Origin: an uncultured Mucilaginibacter sp. | Lineage (GTDB): Bacteria > Bacteroidota > Bacteroidia > Sphingobacteriales > Sphingobacteriaceae | NCBI RefSeq assembly: GCF_946481715.1 | Contig: NZ_CAMLOV010000234.1 | Coordinates: forward strand, 1 to 6,850 | Direction: 5' to 3' | DNA: 6,850 nucleotides | In this document: piece after piece, positions 5,521 to 6,850 of the stretch | Layout of the letters: each line of letters opens with the position of its first letter | How positions within the stretch are numbered: position 1 is the first letter of the stretch | Translations under genes and position numbers: made by a program | Notes under the pieces: generated by a model | Database searches by the model: none | The model's input: the letters and a program-made list of their open reading frames with translations, nothing else | Told to the model about the DNA's origin: nothing

Positions 5521-6628
5521 ATTCTTCAGCCGCGCTATAAATATTGTCTACCGTAAATATCTCCATCTTTTCGCCCCGGCCCTTTAAAACATGTTCGCCC
5601 AGGGACTTGGTTTGAAAAACGAAATCCGGCGCCATCTCTTTAACAAGGGTACCGGATATTAGAATATCCACGTTGAATTGATTGCATAGGCCCTGGATAC
5701 GGGCGGCCGTATTAAGCACATCGCCGGTAAAAATAATCTCTTTTTTCAACACCCCTATTTCCCCGGTAGTTACCATTCCGCAATGAAAACCGGCTTTAAA
5801 ACCAGGCACTAATCCGAATTTTGCTTCAAATTTCTGTGCTTTTTGGGTAATTACCTCTTTCATACCAAAAAAGCAACCAATACAGTTGTTGTTTTTTATC
5901 CCGTTTTTTAGCTTCCATGATATGATCATTTCATCACCGGCGTATTGGTATATCTCACCCGAATAATCAATAACCGGTTGCGATAGGTCGGAAAAATATT
6001 CCTTCAGCATTTCGAAGTATTTAACATGCCCCAGTTTTTCTGCTATGGTGGTAGACGACTTCATATCCAAAAACATAAAAATCCTTTCCTCCTGAACCGG
6101 GCGGTAGTATTTCCCCAAAAAGAAATTGCGCAGTGCTGCCTGGCCTATGCTATCGCTTACCTCCGTATAAAATTGCGTAACCAAAATAATGGAAGTAATG
6201 TATAAGGTAACGCTTAACAGGGAGTAGTTGGTAAAAAAGGCCCAGGCATAGCTCCAAACCTCTTTCCGGCTAACAGCAGCAGCCATGCCTCCTGCCGTAC
6301 CGATGAAAATAACGACGAGAAAAAATAGGATGATGACGAGGTAGATAAAAGACTTATACAGAATTTTCCTGCTAAAGCTTTGTTTAATAAACCACCTGTT
6401 AAAATAAAAAGTCTCCAGCACACCCATTAGCGTACCGGTTACAAATGCAACAAGCGGCGTAGTGATAATATTCCTCGCAAAAAAATAGGGGTTGCCTGTG
6501 GAAGGGTAGTAATTCAAATTGCCCAGCAGCCCTTTTTCTAATAGCGTGTAAACCATGCTGAATATCAACCAAAGCACCCCAAAGGGAACGATGCGCAAAA
6601 TATTCCTTTTAGCGTTTGGTGACAGCAT
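5519..6628 (-). CDS. Membrane-anchored class III adenylate/guanylate cyclase
   Basis: A 369-residue inner-membrane protein with about four transmembrane helices (roughly residues 10-30, 53-76, 91-112 and 128-152) followed by a cytoplasmic class III cyclase domain (about 181-361). The catalytic domain shows both metal-binding aspartates, Asp188 in FLDMKSST and Asp232 in YAGDE, and the transition-state residues Asn306 and Arg310 in GDVLNTAARIQ. It should therefore make a cyclic nucleotide from NTP. The position normally held by the ATP-selecting lysine is Gln228 (IYQYAGD), and the partner position three residues before GD is Ile299, so ATP or GTP preference is unclear. No HAMP, PAS or periplasmic sensor domain is present. 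The ATG at 6628 precedes the first helix. The gene lies 43 bp after the pgpA stop with no clear promoter or terminator between, so co-transcription is likely. Confidence 0.9.
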   Translation of the reverse strand: MLSPNAKRNILRIVPFGVLWLIFSMVYTLLEKGLLGNLNYYPSTGNPYFFARNIITTPLVAFVTGTLMGVLETFYFNRWFIKQSFSRKILYKSFIYLVIILFFLVVIFIGTAGGMAAAVSRKEVWSYAWAFFTNYSLLSVTLYITSIILVTQFYTEVSDSIGQAALRNFFLGKYYRPVQEERIFMFLDMKSSTTIAEKLGHVKYFEMLKEYFSDLSQPVIDYSGEIYQYAGDEMIISWKLKNGIKNNNCIGCFFGMKEVITQKAQKFEAKFGLVPGFKAGFHCGMVTTGEIGVLKKEIIFTGDVLNTAARIQGLCNQFNVDILISGTLVKEMAPDFVFQTKSLGEHVLKGRGEKMEIFTVDNIYSAAEE

Positions 6629-6671
6629 TATTTAAAGTATGGGGTAATATTCTTAATTACAATCGGCCTGG

Positions 6672-6850
6672 CTAAAATTTAAAAACAATAACCACCACCT
6701 GTAGTACAATATTGCCATACACCGCGGCCAGTACATCATCCATCATAACGCCGGTACCACCCGGAAGGGCTTCTAATTTGCGGATACCTAAGGGTTTTAA
6801 AATATCAAAAAAACGGAACAGTACCAACCCGCACAGGAGCAGGTAAAGAT
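6672..6850 (-). CDS. pgpA: Phosphatidylglycerophosphatase A, C-terminal part (cut by window edge)
   Basis: An open minus-strand frame enters from the right edge and ends at TAG (6672-6674), giving 58 residues of the C-terminus. It contains RFFDILKPLGIRKLEALPGG followed by TGVMMDDVLAAVYGNI. This LPGG-x-G-x-M-x-DD-VLA-x-VY block is the hallmark of PgpA, the membrane phosphatase that dephosphorylates phosphatidylglycerophosphate to phosphatidylglycerol. A hydrophobic tail (VLQVVVIVFKF) closes the protein as the last membrane helix. The start lies outside the window; family members are about 150-170 residues. It appears to be the upstream gene of the cyclase. Confidence 0.88.
   Translation of the reverse strand, partial: LYLLLCGLVLFRFFDILKPLGIRKLEALPGGTGVMMDDVLAAVYGNIVLQVVVIVFKF

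Noticed and set aside
1..6850. CRISPR arrays, tRNA or rRNA genes, insertion sequences
   Set aside because: No regularly spaced repeats, tRNA-like folds, rRNA segments or transposase genes were seen on either strand.

Overview
This window reads as an ordinary chromosomal stretch from a member of the Bacteroidota, most likely a Sphingobacteriaceae-type genus such as Mucilaginibacter or Pedobacter. The family-level placement is inference. The support is a secreted protein ending in a gliding-motility-type (type IX secretion, type B) C-terminal sorting domain, exact matches to the Bacteroidota -7 promoter element TAnnTTTG in front of several genes, and start codons without clear Shine-Dalgarno sequences.

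Layout. Positions 1-104 hold no gene, only a strong hairpin terminator. Three minus-strand genes follow, reading right to left: a LuxE-like acyl-protein synthetase (2915-3901), a large secreted beta-rich protein with a duplicated 158-residue block and a C-terminal sorting domain (875-2845), and a bacterial PH-domain plus SHOCT protein (105-791). A 178 bp divergent control region (3902-4079) separates the synthetase gene from a plus-strand gene for an exported SYLF/YSC84-type protein (4080-4751), which ends at a 13 bp perfect-stem terminator. A compact toxin-antitoxin pair follows on the plus strand: a 71-residue antitoxin (4869-5084) overlapping a PIN-domain VapC-like toxin (5063-5452). The right end is again minus strand: a membrane-anchored class III nucleotide cyclase (5519-6628), preceded 43 bp upstream by the 3' end of pgpA (6672-6850, cut by the window edge).

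How the genes fit together. No single pathway unites the window. The TA pair is self-contained. The cyclase may be read from the pgpA transcript, which would link cyclic-nucleotide signalling with phospholipid synthesis only by position. The acyl-protein synthetase, the secreted protein and the PH-SHOCT protein run in the same direction with short gaps, but the PH-SHOCT gene appears to have its own promoter, and a shared function is not shown by the sequence.

I do not see a convincing novel multi-gene system. The points most worth a second look are the cysteine-conserved duplication in the secreted protein, the near-leaderless promoter of the LuxE-like gene, the non-canonical substrate-selecting residues of the cyclase, and the TA antitoxin, whose fold I cannot assign.
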